Made by a program: the position numbers and the translations under genes. Shown here piece after piece: positions 11,501-22,990 of a stretch of DNA of 64,000 nt. The DNA comes from Dipetalonema caudispina (Eukaryota > Nematoda > Chromadorea > Rhabditida > Onchocercidae), in NCBI GenBank assembly GCA_013365325.1, contig JABVXV010000342.1:1-64000 (forward strand). The letters run 5' to 3'. How positions within the stretch are numbered: the stretch's first letter is position 1; the number at the start of each line of letters is the position of its first letter. The notes under the pieces are model-generated. The model did no database searches and was not told where the DNA came from. It saw nothing but the letters and a program-made list of their open reading frames with translations.

Positions 11501-13708
11501 ATGTAATTGCAGGTTTTACATTGTTTATGTTTGATATTTGCTATTTGAACACTTTCTTAAATAAGCGTGGTACAATTTCCATAAATGTTGCACTCATTTC
11601 TCGCTTTATATTTTCTTTTCTTTTTTTTATTGAGTTCTGTTTTTGGTTTTATTTCTGTTTTTAGACTACAGAAGTGGATTTAGAAAAGAAGCGAAATTGA
11701 GCGATTCAAATTGAATCATTAAGAAAAGAAAAAAAATTCTCTGATTGCATTTGAGCGTTCGTTGAGAAATGAATTATACACGACAACCAACAACAGCTAA
11801 ACGCAAAGATCTAATGGTTTCCTTATCTAATGATTTAGATAGAGTAGAAAGTCTGAAATATTTACCAGAGTCGAACTTGCGTTTATTTAAAAAAAAATTG
11901 ACTGCCGACACTGTTTGGTAATTTGCTCCACTATAGCGTTCAGAATTCTAAGGAAATCATTAGATCCAAAACGTATTTTCATAAACTGATGTGACATACC
12001 GAAAACTACAACGTTAGCTTAGTTTTTTCTCAGAATAACGCCTATCACATGCCACACAAAAAGTGCTTCCGAAGTTAAACTAACTAATTTACAAAATTTT
12101 GTCCTGTCCATCACATTCACCTGACGTTTTCCCAAGCGATCACTCATCTTCAAACATCTCAGCAGAAATGGTTCTACAATCAAAAGAATGCAAGAAATGT
12201 TCTCAGGAGTTTATGAAGCCCAAAGCGCGGATTACCAAGTTAATGAATGTACAAACTTACTGCTCTCTGACTGTTAATTGTTGTGGCTTCTTTTAGAAAA
12301 GCAATAATTCTCGAACTTGACGACCTAAATTCATTGTCTGGAAGCATTACAACTTTTGTCCAGTACTTTATTCTTTCCTTCAAATGTTAATGTTGTTGCT
12401 GGAATTTATTAAATTTTGATTTATATAACGCTGAGAAAAAGAAATTACGAAGATCTTCCACGCTATTTCTACCAATAGTTTCTGCTTTTTGATGAAAGTC
12501 CGTTAAATTGAAAAATTCGTTTATTAACAAGTATCTTATTTAGGTAAAATAGAACTGATGTTGTGTGAAATAAGGATGAATCGTATTCATGACCATAAAT
12601 CAATCAACTATAGTGATCATGTTGGAGTTTACGCCGAATTTTGCGTATCGGAGCAGTATGACGAAGTATCTGTTTATTTCTGCTTTAATTATTATAGTCT
12701 CTGTATGATGAGAAATTAATATACAACGAAATGCCGACATCAGATTTCTTTTCAAGTACTTAAAAAGGACTGGCCAAGTGTCATCTTTTTAATATGTCAT
12801 TACATTTGATGAAATTGAGAAGTCCTACTTTTACTAATACTGTTGTAAAGGTGGTATTTGGCTGTCCAAGACTCAGAAAACGTGAAACATACTTCTATTT
12901 TGTTTTTTATAGTTCCCAACCTCAATTTTCTCCTCATTTTCTTGTCTATAGTTATGAGTAGGTAGATGTGTACCCTTAATCAGTTTTTGGTTTCTGAACA
13001 GTTTTAAAATTGTGACACCCAAGATGACTTTTGATCGCTGCAGATTACCAAGGGTCTGTCGTTAACTTCACCGAATTTGCTGAAGAAAGTTATCGAAACT
13101 CAACAGGAAGGAATAACTCGCATTAGTCGAGATCGTTTTATTTTCCTTAGCTTAGTTGTTATCCTTGTTGGACTTATTCTGGCCTCTTTTTTTGCTGAAC
13201 AACAAGTTCCTGGTGTTAAAACTGCGGTTAGTTGATGGCTGTATTCCTTTTTTACATATTGCATTTAAATTCCTTATCGCGAAAGGATTTTTTAATAGAA
13301 ATGATGTTTTTCAATTTCCACTTATTTTTGCTCATCGCTTTTTAAATTGTATTTGTCGAACTGACGGTAAATTTGTTTGCTTCTAAATCCGATCTGATCA
13401 TGATATCGTGATATGGAATTGTAAGAGAAGTAGATTTAAACATATTTCCCAGGAAGCTTTGGAAGCTGCCAAGCCATTTAATCATGGATTTTCGAATTTT
13501 TTTTTTCGGATATTAACCTTATTATGTACTATTGCATCAGCATATAACTAAACTCTCATATGAATTTATATTTCAGGCACTAACACTTCGATTCGTTCTT
13601 ACATTACTAATAGGATTTTGCTTATGGCATGGTTTCATTGGCTTAACATTGGAATACAAAGCGTTAAAAGCATCGAAAGCATCAGTATCTATGTTGTTGA
13701 ATGAATAG
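8568..13708 (+). CDS. SMPD2: Neutral sphingomyelinase (SMPD2 type)
   Basis: This is a Mg-dependent phosphodiesterase that hydrolyses sphingomyelin to ceramide and phosphocholine at internal membranes. Eleven exons: 8568-8605, 8962-9070, 9254-9330, 9624-9725, 10082-10163, 10402-10522, 10908-10993, 11292-11415, 12544-12665, 13044-13226 and 13577-13708, giving 391 residues (human 423). The DNase I-like fold residues are all present: the LNCW motif with Asn11, the metal-binding Glu49 in ALEEVW, HLHAEY, AGDFN with Asp178 and Asn180, and the catalytic His272 in SDHVGV. Glu49 and His272 fall at the same numbers as in the human enzyme. Two C-terminal membrane segments (about residues 318-336 and 350-373) follow the catalytic domain, as in SMPD2. 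The upstream neighbour, the RWDD4-like gene, ends only about 0.5 kb before. Identity is secure; small errors at exon ends are possible. Confidence 0.95.
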
Positions 13709-15235
13709 GTCAATATTTTTAGTTTTCCATTTATTGGAAATACACTTTTTCTATTTATTGCATTTTTTTTTCCAGATATCTTTTGCTGAGCGTGATCTAT
13801 GCTGGCATATCATATATGAATTTTTTCTAAAACTAAATTTTAGCAGCGGTATCATTGTGATAATTTATCCATGGGATATGAGGTGAAATTATGTGGAAAT
13901 TCATTTTATTTTATTTTGTTTCACTATTATATTTATTTTGTCATACTCTGTCATACCGGTTACTTGATAATGTGGTTCTTAGTTTTCGTTTTTATTTTCA
14001 TAGTTTGAACAGTTTCAATAATAGAAGTTAAGAGATTTGATTTCATAGCTATAAATGGAAATTGTTATGCTTCTGTATTCCATCATTTCAGTCTGAGTTG
14101 TGCAAATTTATTGTTTAGTTACAGTTATAGTTACATGTGTTAGTCCTTATTGTATGTCAATCTAATATTTAGCTTGTCCGTTACTAGGTGAAAAGTTTTT
14201 GTTTTTCACCGAAATCATCAGAGTAATACATAGTTTTTCATATTAATATTTCTATAAATACTATAACTATCAGGAGTGCTATTTCGGTAAAAAATAAGGT
14301 AGTTTGAAGTGCTTGAAATCCTTTAATGCTATTTTACATTCCATTATTTTGTAACGTGCCTTCCTTCGGAGAGTTTTTCATGTATATTGGTGGATAAAAC
14401 ACCTAACCTAGAATGCTAAATAATGTAAACTTATGGAAATTAAGTTAGGTGCAGATATTTTAAATTCATAAGCTCGAGCATTGTAATATTGAGTAGTCCT
14501 ATAAGGATTATTTAATGTCAATTTGGTGCTTGAAATTGCAAAGAAAATCCATTCGAATTGGCGACATTTTTGATTTTAAGCATTGTTTAGTGTTAAAATA
14601 ACTTTGATACATTATGGTAGGATGATATGATATCGTTTGTTGGTTAATTATTAAGAAGTCTTTGCAAATATGAATATAATCCAATTTTCGATTAATTTAA
14701 ATGGTAATAAAGTCATTTTGGTATATCGTCCGAATTGTTTTCAATCCTTCGTAAATGAAACAAAGGAAGGAAAGGTTTTTATTCAACCAAAATATTTATT
14801 TCCATTATAAACAATTTTAACTACGATCAAAAAATTATATTACGCTGTTAACATTCATTATTATTAAAAAATTTTCCTTTTTCCCGTTCTAATTGTTTGA
14901 ATAGTGTTAGCTAGGAAAATGAATAGATTTCATCTGGTTTTTTTTTTTTTTCCAAGCAAGTATTTATTGTAACGTACTTGATAAAATTGGTATTTCAAAA
15001 TTGAAATTAAGTAGGACATGGGAAAATATATGGTTGGCATGTAATTACCTTTCAGTAGTACCAAATATATTGAAAATTGGAAAAAAGAGACTATGATTAA
15101 TTTACGCGGATAACTTTTATGCTTAACATAGAAGTTTAAGTTAAATTATTAAGTTAACAGATTTAGTTATTGCATGAATTTGAGTTGATTTCAGAAATTT
15201 ATCAGATGATTGCTGCGTTCAGGTCTTAGTAAAAG
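13709..15235. other. Intergenic region, no gene seen
   Basis: About 1.5 kb of AT-rich sequence between the sphingomyelinase stop and the MRPL22 start. It includes poly-T tracts and no supported reading frame. An acceptor-like TTCAG at about 15217-15221 probably marks the start of the trans-spliced MRPL22 mRNA. Confidence 0.5.
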
Positions 15236-17301
15236 ATGCTGAGACGGTTAGGATTTTTATGCCTAAAAACACATGCCTGTTTGGAATATCCATTACGAGC
15301 ATCTTCTTTTCCGTTAGTTTCATTGTTGCAAAGTTCCCGAAAGAGTCACGGGACATTATATCCTGGTACCGATGTTACTGTCGAAGAAGCTTGGAAGCGG
15401 CGAATACAACTTCGACAACCAAAGCTTCAGTGTGATGAACAGGTGAAAAGATTTGGAATATAGTTAGTAAGGATTTAAGTTATTCGAAAAAAAAAAAAGT
15501 ATGAGGCAGCTTTTTATAGGTAAAGATTTCATAGGCTTGTCTAAATTTAGATTATTATATGAATTTCTCGAAAATTTAAGTAATTTCTTTGATGAGATAG
15601 AGCAATTTATTCGGAAATAGTTGCCATTACAGGTACGACCGAAACTGTATTATGCTCCAGAGTGGGATTTGGAGAAACGACATGATGGTGAAGAAGGTGA
15701 AGCACATCCCATGATTGGCCAAAGTGTAATGACTCCTGAAAAATGGAATTATTATAATAAGGTTGAGCTTTATATCCAGTTATTTTAATCGTATTATTGC
15801 CAAAATCTCTTGTCGCAAGAATCCATTTATTCTGCTATTTCTAAACCTTATTTTTAATACTTTATAGATTTGGAAAGTATTATATTATTTTCAAAAAACC
15901 TCATGATTTCTAGGTTCGTACTTCCTATTTCACTTCGGTTACCGTATTTTTTGAACTTCTTAGACCATACATCAGAATCGATCGATACATTATTTACGCG
16001 CATTTTACATTCTAAAACAGTCCGAGGTTATTATGCTTCTCACTTCAATATTAAAAAGGGTTGCTTTTTCAGGTTGTTTGGCCACCAAATTATGTGAGTC
16101 CTGAGACCGGTTTACCACTTTTGCGACAAGTTTATTACTGTCGTGAATCGATCCATTGTAGTCCCAAAAGGATGTTTATGGCTTGTCATTTGGTTTGGCG
16201 TTTGAATGTTGACGAAGCATTGGAGCAGTTAAGATTACAGCGTAAAAAGGTTTTAATTTCTTCAAATTTTCAACTTTGTTTGCTTATTGTAAAGATCGAA
16301 AGTGACCATTTGGTACTTTCAGTGTATACTCCTAATGTTAGCTTATGTGAATTTGTACAGAAAGAAGGATTAACGTATGTTGATTGCTTGGAAATGCGTT
16401 ATATCATTTATTAAATTTAATTGTTAATCAGAGTATTTCCTTCGGAAAGTTTCAGTAATTTTCGTGAAGTTGAAATTTCCGAATTTCTCTCACCTTCAAT
16501 CACTTTCATTTCAGGCCTGTACAATTTTAAGACAAGCTCTAATTGAAGCAAAAAAGAAAGCATCTGCCGAGCTTCATGTTGAATTTCCATCAGATATGCA
16601 CGTTGCGGAAGCATTCCCAGTTCAGTCTCAAATCGTCAAAGGCTACAGACGCCATGCACGTGAACGCATTACCATCACAAGATACCGATACATCAACATT
16701 TTCGTAAGGTTAGCCTTTTTTCCTATTATATTCAAAAAAAAAAAAAAGTTTACGAAAGAACTCCTGAAATAAGTTTATACATCTAATCTATTCTTTGCTA
16801 GCTGCTAACATTTTCAGTACTTTCGTATGCGATAATTTATCATTTCTTGATTACAGTCAGTTGTAGTATTCTAAGGAACTTACCATTTTTTGATCAAATG
16901 ACAAATTCTTTGCGACTTACATTTTGCGGAACATTTTTCAGTGCCGCATAAATTTTTAATTCTTCTAATGAATGTCATTCTGCACTTCGACTGGATTTTA
17001 TAGTATTGTAAAAAATTACAATATATGTTATGTTGTTTAAAAAGACGTAGTATATGGTACGATTGGAAGATAGTTTCAGCTTATTAAAGGAAGTACTGAC
17101 ATCGATGTATGTTACTCTTCACAAATTTTCATTTTTTAATTTTTTTAAAATATATAAATTCATAACAGATGATGTATTTATAGACTTGAGGAAGGTGATG
17201 GACCGCCGATGAAAAACAGATGGGTGCCGAAGGATGGTTGGGATAAAATGAAGGATTATTATAAATATTTGAGGGAACGTTCTATCGAATATAGTATTTA
17301 A
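15236..17301 (+). CDS. mrpl-22: Mitochondrial large-subunit ribosomal protein uL22m
   Basis: This is a structural protein of the mitochondrial large ribosomal subunit, of the uL22 family that lines the exit tunnel. Five exons: 15236-15442, 15633-15761, 16073-16249, 16515-16708 and 17184-17301, summing to 275 codons (274 residues). The N-terminus is Arg- and Leu-rich and fits a mitochondrial presequence. The middle contains a WPPNYVSPETG segment and a CHLVWRLNVDEALEQL helix, typical of MRPL22. Near the C-terminus, RRHARERITITRYRYINIFV forms the conserved uL22 core, followed by a basic-acidic tail ending EYSI. All introns are GT-AG. CCDC12 starts 528 bp downstream on the same strand, which is compatible with an operon. 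Identity is confident from the core motif and overall order. Confidence 0.92.
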
Positions 17302-17828
17302 TAGTTTTCTTTTCTGTTACTATTTTTTATGGTGCTTTTCCGGAGGAGGGAGAAAGGTGTTCGGTTGGGATCATTTCTATCCTGCTTGCCCTTTGTCTGT
17401 AGATAATCTAAACTAACTAAATCATGATCGATATAACAAAAGAATGTTGATTAAAAATGTTATATTTATTGTTCATGTCGCTGTTTATCTTTTTGAAAAC
17501 TGCATCCTGTTTGATTTGATAAAGTTTCTAGAAATTTGTTGTTCTGAAAGTCCAAAGTTTGTGTCAACTTTTTCATTTCTGAGTTTCTTATAATAGTAGT
17601 TGCGCAGAGAAATGGTTAATATAAAAGAAAGAGTTGCTGGGGATATTCTTACCAGACTGCATTTTTATCTTCCATTACTAAGAAATATTTGCTCTTATTT
17701 CTCAACGGTAAGATATCAGTTTCGATGTATATGGATGAGAGGAAGTTGCGAAGTTTTAAATAGTACATATTTGGGGAACTCTAAAGAAGTTTGAAAGCAG
17801 GAGAAATGAATAATTCAAGTCATTTCAG

Positions 17829-18784
17829 ATGACACTTGGAGTTGGTAAAGAATCAGAAATGACAAATGGAATTATTGAAGAGCAAGAGATAGATATTGCT
17901 GAAACAAGTATTAGCTTAGAACAAGAAGCGAATGAAAGAAAACGACGATTGAGGGAAATGCGTGAACGAATGCATCAGGAGGGTTAGTTTCCTACTTTCT
18001 CTAGAACATTGAAAACATTCTTCCAATGCAGATTATACTTGTAATTTTATTTTATGCATTAAATAAGTATGCACAAGATTTAGTCAGCGATTAGGTATTA
18101 TAAAATAAGCTGCAGGAGAGGTCATAGTATAAAGACTGGAATAGAACTTAGGTTCTATAACTAGGTTAAGAACTGATTGGTAGGTTAATTGAACCATGAT
18201 CATTTATCACCAGGTTTTAGATGATGGTGCAGAGTCTGGAACATCAAATAAGTCGATAAAACTTACATTTCGAAGTTATGAGCCGCAAAGTGATTTGGGT
18301 GATAAACGTGATGATGTGGATTTGTTTGCTGTCGAGAAAGAGATTGCTGATCAGTTGGCAGATACCCAAGATACTAGGGCTGTGGAACAAATTGATATCA
18401 CAACGTTGGCACCGCGAAAGGTTTGATCATTTCTTTTTTTCTATGCAAATTGTTTCGAAAGCACAGTAAGCAGCTAATAATTGCACTCCAGGATTATGAT
18501 TAAAAGATTAGATAAGATTATAACTTGAAATACGTAATACACATAAGCTTGTGGACTTTTTATAACTTCAGCTATTTGCAAATTTCGCAATATAATTGGC
18601 AATATTTTGTTAATAGATTGACTGGGATCTGAAACGCGATATTGCGGAAAAGCTGGAAAAATTGGAAAGACGAACAGAGCGTGCGATGGCGCAGTTGATT
18701 CGTGAACGTTTGAAAGCTGGTAAGACTGAATTAGCTGATGCCGTTAATTCAGGTGCTTACAGCGAATTGCAACCTGATGATTGA
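17829..18784 (+). CDS. CCDC12: CCDC12/Cwf18 pre-mRNA splicing factor
   Basis: This is a small coiled-coil protein associated with the activated spliceosome (Prp19/Cwf complex family). Three exons: 17829-17982, 18221-18420 and 18617-18784, giving 173 residues (human about 166). The N-terminal helix has EANERKRRLREMRERM, the middle has KLTFRSYEP with the acidic segment after it, and the third exon has IDWDLKRDIAEKLEKLERRT followed by the helix with LIRERLKAG, the order known for Cwf18 proteins. The start ATG directly follows TTTCAG, so the transcript may be trans-spliced at that point. The exon 2 acceptor TTTTAG at 18220 was chosen because the alternative CAG nine bases earlier breaks the phase. 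MRPL22 lies just upstream. Confidence 0.92.
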
Positions 18785-20460
18785 AGAATGTGTGTTTGTC
18801 TCGATGTTTACTAAAGTACAGATAAATGTTGTTAATTTCAATTTTACGTCTTCAATTCGTAGAAGATTTCATAGGGAAAATCATCCCGAACAATCGTTTT
18901 CGTCGTTTTTATAGCCACTTCTCTTATCTTATGAAGCCGTTTGATGCGTGGGATGGTTTTCTCTTTCTTTTTTTTCTGGACGCATTTTTCTGAATCGTCC
19001 AGTATGAAGTTGTCTCTATAATGACAAAGTATTTTATTCAGTTTTGCATACTTCGAATTGCAAAATATATACCCAAACTTTTTTATTTTTCTTCGCGCAA
19101 AGTTTTGAAATGAAAATGTTTTGATTGTAATGATTGAATACTGAAAGACTTTTGAAAGAAAAAACCAAATTTTCCGAACAATAAATAATAATTTTTGGTC
19201 CTCGTATTCTTTCTGCTTTGTCGGATGTTGTCTTAATACGGAAGAGTTTTTTTTAATTTTGAATCAAATTTAATTTGTGGATAATATTTGAATTGAATAG
19301 AATAGTGATGATTTTCATTTCCCCCTTACAAGTCACAGAAGGAAATTGATGGGTAAGAATTTTCTCGGTTACATCGGTATTTTGTTTCGATGTATCTATC
19401 TCATTTAGAATGGGAAGAGATAATTTTGGTTATATATTTCGGATCCAAGTGTATTTGATACGCCGCATCAATAGTTTTACCGCTATTTTTATTTTGATCA
19501 TTTCGAGTTCAAAGCACTTTTAACTGGCTCGAAATATTAGTACTGGTAAAGAGAGGAAAAACTAAGATTTATTCCAATGATCGACGAATTCAAAACAAGG
19601 AATATTATGGAATGGATAAAAATAATATTATAATATTGATTTACAGTAGAATGAAGATGTCTTTGTGCGTTATTCATACCAACCTCTCGTTTTTCTGGAC
19701 TTTACAAAATTTGATTTTAAATAAGGAATTACGATATGGTATTGCAGATCAATAAAGTCTTTTTTTTTCTCACCTTATATACATCAACAATCTCTTAGAA
19801 AAGTAGGGTATTGTAAACATTATGATTACGTATATTATATTATTGGAAAAAAATTTAAACATTTATTATTATCAGTCTTAAATAATGTCTAAGCTCATAG
19901 AAATAATATAGCTGTAGTACAAGTTAAATTTTCCTTTAAGATTTTTAGAGATCAGATGGACAAATTACTCTTTCTGAAGCCATAATAAGTATAAAGACAA
20001 GAAAAAAGTTGCAAATTAATTGGAGATCTATTGGTAAATATCAGGAAGTGATAAGGGAGAAGCTTATCATTTCCTTGACTATTTCACAAAATTTAATGTT
20101 ATGAAATTACTAACTGTAGCTTATTGTATTTTACTAGCTGATATGAACAACCAGTGATGGACAATAACTTCCCAAAATCACTTCCATAGATTTGTCAAAG
20201 GAAAGGAAATATCATAAATTGTAAACGTTTTGATGGATACATCCTAGCAGAGTTAAAAAAGCGTAATTAGTTCAAATCTGTACAACAAAATTGGATTTTA
20301 TGCTTCAACAATTCCTTGAAAATATAGCTGTGAAGGCAAGCCTTTCTAAATTATCAAGTGTACCTTATCAGACGAAGTTAACGAGTAAAACTGGAAATAG
20401 GCACCGTAATAGTAGAAGAGCTACATGAAAACAATAACTTTATATTGTTGTATATTTCAA

Positions 20461-20543
20461 GTTTATCATTATGATAGCTCATGTTTGTCACTATGATACT
20501 TCATGTTTATCACAATGATATATTATGTTTATCAGTGTGATAT
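20461..20543. repeat. Four imperfect copies of a 22-bp tandem repeat
   Basis: The unit resembles CATGTTTATCACTATGATAC. Four diverged copies run head to tail, each keeping GTTTATC or GTTTGTC and a following ATGATA or GTGATA. There is no coding frame through the array. Confidence 0.7.
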
Positions 20544-21370
20544 GGTAGGTTAGGTTTTGTTGACTTTTAGCATTTATAAATCTTATTGTAAAGATGGATC
20601 ACCATGTTTACTGATAAGATTAGAAATGTCATCTATCGAAAGGTTATTTTGTTTACAAGCTTTGTATGATTCGAATTACTATCATTTACTCATATGTAAA
20701 TTTAAAGCTAAGTTCTTGTAAAATATATAAGAATTTGTTGCGCTTCATTAAAGCTATATTATACTTATTAAATTTCTAAGTTTTTTTTAGTACTACTCTT
20801 AAAACTTGTATACATAAAATAGGTTAACATTGTACCATTTGGACAATTTTGTTGGACAACAACATCGTTATGACTTTTTCCATTATGTTGTCCATGACAA
20901 AAAATGATCATACAAATTATTTTAGTATAATCGCATCTATTCTAGACCAATAGATCATGTAATTATTGTCTTATCAAAGTAAAATCAAAAGTTGCTTTTT
21001 ATAAATCTCTGAACTAAGATATAATAAGAAACGTGTGATGTTTTTTCTCCGAGTGTTTCTGCTTAAGTTTTTTCTGTAAATATTTGTTAAAAAGAAGACA
21101 AGTCTTTTTTTTTTTTTTTTGATAAAATTATATCATTAATGTTTTAACGGTATAATTGAGTTATTTATTAGCTCATAAAGGTTCTTCAAATTGCAAGGCT
21201 TTTTTGTTACCAATTAAAAGGGTATTACTGATTTAGTTTATTCTCATTCTAAATTTCACTGAACAAAAGAAAACAGAACTAAGTTGTCTTTTCAAATGCT
21301 ACGGATCTTCTTTTCTTTCTTAGCTGAACTTTTCATGATAATGGATAAGAGTTATCAAGTTGTTCACCGT

Positions 21371-21508
21371 TATTTGCATATATATTCATGGGTCAAAAAA
21401 TTATAACATAAGGATGCAAAAAAATCTTTGTAAGAAGAATGAACGAGAACAATCTATCGATCTATATATATATATGTATATTTTGACCCATGAATATATA
21501 TGTAAATA
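21371..21508. repeat. 28-bp inverted repeat with 82-bp spacer
   Basis: Arm 21371-21398 is the reverse complement of arm 21481-21508 with one mismatch in 28. Both arms contain the 10-mer TTCATGGGTC or its complement. Single-stranded RNA from either strand could form a long hairpin. The spacer includes a short TA run next to the second arm. No coding sequence lies inside. Confidence 0.8.
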
Positions 21509-21893
21509 AATATATGTACATGATTGTTTGACAGAATCTTCCAATACATCGTTTTACTACTAAACTATCAATTAGTTTTTCTTTTTTATTTTCTTCTATA
21601 AAGCAACAGTTTAATCAAATGAATTTTAAACATTTCCAGTGTAATCTGATTTTAACAGTTTTACTTTTTTCATATTCTCTGTACATCATAATATTTACTA
21701 TTTCATCTTTCCCGTATCTTTTTTTTTTGTTACGAATTATTATTTATTACAGCTACTACATCATCCTACAGTACTTGCAGATTATTGAATAGAAGAAATG
21801 GATTTGGGAGAAAAATGAAGGATAAATGTATTTCATCGCAAATATTATACCTGAATGATCAATTATGTGACAAGAACAACCAAACTTATATAC

Positions 21894-22118
21894 CTTTTTT
21901 TCAAGTTCCGGTCTGTGCGCTTTTTGGTATTTACTCGGCAACTGTATAAATGAACGAAAATCACAGTATAATTGGTAAAATATTCTGTTGATAATTCAGT
22001 TTTGTTTCTTTATTTCTTTGTTTGGACAAAATTTGTTCAACATTTCACCTTCGTATGCACTTTTACTAACGGGTAGTAGATATGATAATATATCCTTCTT
22101 TGGCGTGTAACCCAAAAA
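21894..22118 (-). CDS. Two candidate 48-nt exons of an unrecognised gene
   Basis: On the minus strand, 22118..22071 is preceded by TTTTCTCAG and followed by GTTAGT, and reads FLGYTPKKDILSYLLP. After a 129-bp gap, 21941..21894 is preceded by TTTATACAG and followed by GTATAT, and reads LPSKYQKAHRPELEKK. Both are exactly 48 nt, open and phase 0, and the peptides look like real protein. A terminal exon could follow near 21755, where in-frame stops and an AATAAA on the minus strand occur. I could not find a convincing start exon, and I do not recognise the family. This could be a small gene or chance. Confidence 0.35.
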
Positions 22119-22990
22119 CTGAGAAAATTTATATTAGGTAGGTGTGATAACAGGGAAAGTTATGTTTGAGAGAATTGATAGGAAGCTACGATCATTTCAC
22201 AGTGTACAAGACTATTTAACGCATCAAAAAAGCAAACATTCATAAAAATTTAAGATTAAATTAGAGTTTTATTATTACATATAAAATTTTACTGTAGCTC
22301 TGAAATAAGGCAGTATACTGATTGACTAAATGAAATTAAGATATTGACATGTAAGTTTTCTGCATGCAACAGTCTTAAGAAAGAGATCGAGTATTTAATA
22401 GAAATTGATCGTCGTTACCTTAGCAACAACAGCTCTTCTTCAATTTATAAATATTATGCTTCTTAGGTGGTATGACAAACTAATCATTCTTTTATGAATT
22501 CTGTTTAGGTTCTATTATTGTTTTTCATAGATTGTTTGGTTTAGAGTTCTGATTGCTTCTGAAATAAAATGTTGTCTAACTAGTAGTTATTGATCCTTTA
22601 CTTTCAGATTTTCGGGTCTGTTTCAGATTTTATTAGAGATCCTAGATTATGAGAAAATAGGAGAATTCGGGAAGTTGGACTAGGTATTTTGCGGGGAAAA
22701 TTATAAGTGCTACCAGCTTTAAGTAAAACATTATGGTTAGGAGTTAATCGTTATTTGCTTTTTATATAATTGTGTATTTTCTTTTATAATTATATAAAAT
22801 TTTCCCTAGAATTAGTTACTGGTCGATTCACAGGGAGGTTGACAGGATCTCTTAACTTCCTGGTTTTATACATAAAAAGCTGAAAAACCTGAAAATTTTT
22901 AGGGTTTGATGTTCTCAGTTTTCCCTTTAAAATTATAGTTCTGGAGATGGGTTTTGAAGTGTTGAATTTTTTTTATTGCAGTATTTCGGA
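22119..22990. other. Intergenic region upstream of ANKMY2
   Basis: AT-rich sequence with no supported plus-strand exon. It should contain the ANKMY2 promoter. A TTGCAG acceptor sits at about 22975-22981, ten bases before the start codon, consistent with a trans-spliced leader. Confidence 0.45.

Larger units (their letters stand above)
18785..21890. other. Intergenic region with repeats but no plus-strand gene
   Basis: This AT-rich stretch contains the 22-bp tandem repeat near 20.5 kb and the 28-bp inverted repeat at 21.4-21.5 kb, both listed separately. No protein-coding exon with supporting content was seen on the plus strand. Poly-T tracts occur near 21105 and 21720. Confidence 0.5.

Noticed and set aside
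12099..12296. Frame with a CxxC pair (ECKKC) inside a sphingomyelinase intron
   Set aside because: It has no splice partners in phase and the flanking enzyme exons join perfectly without it.
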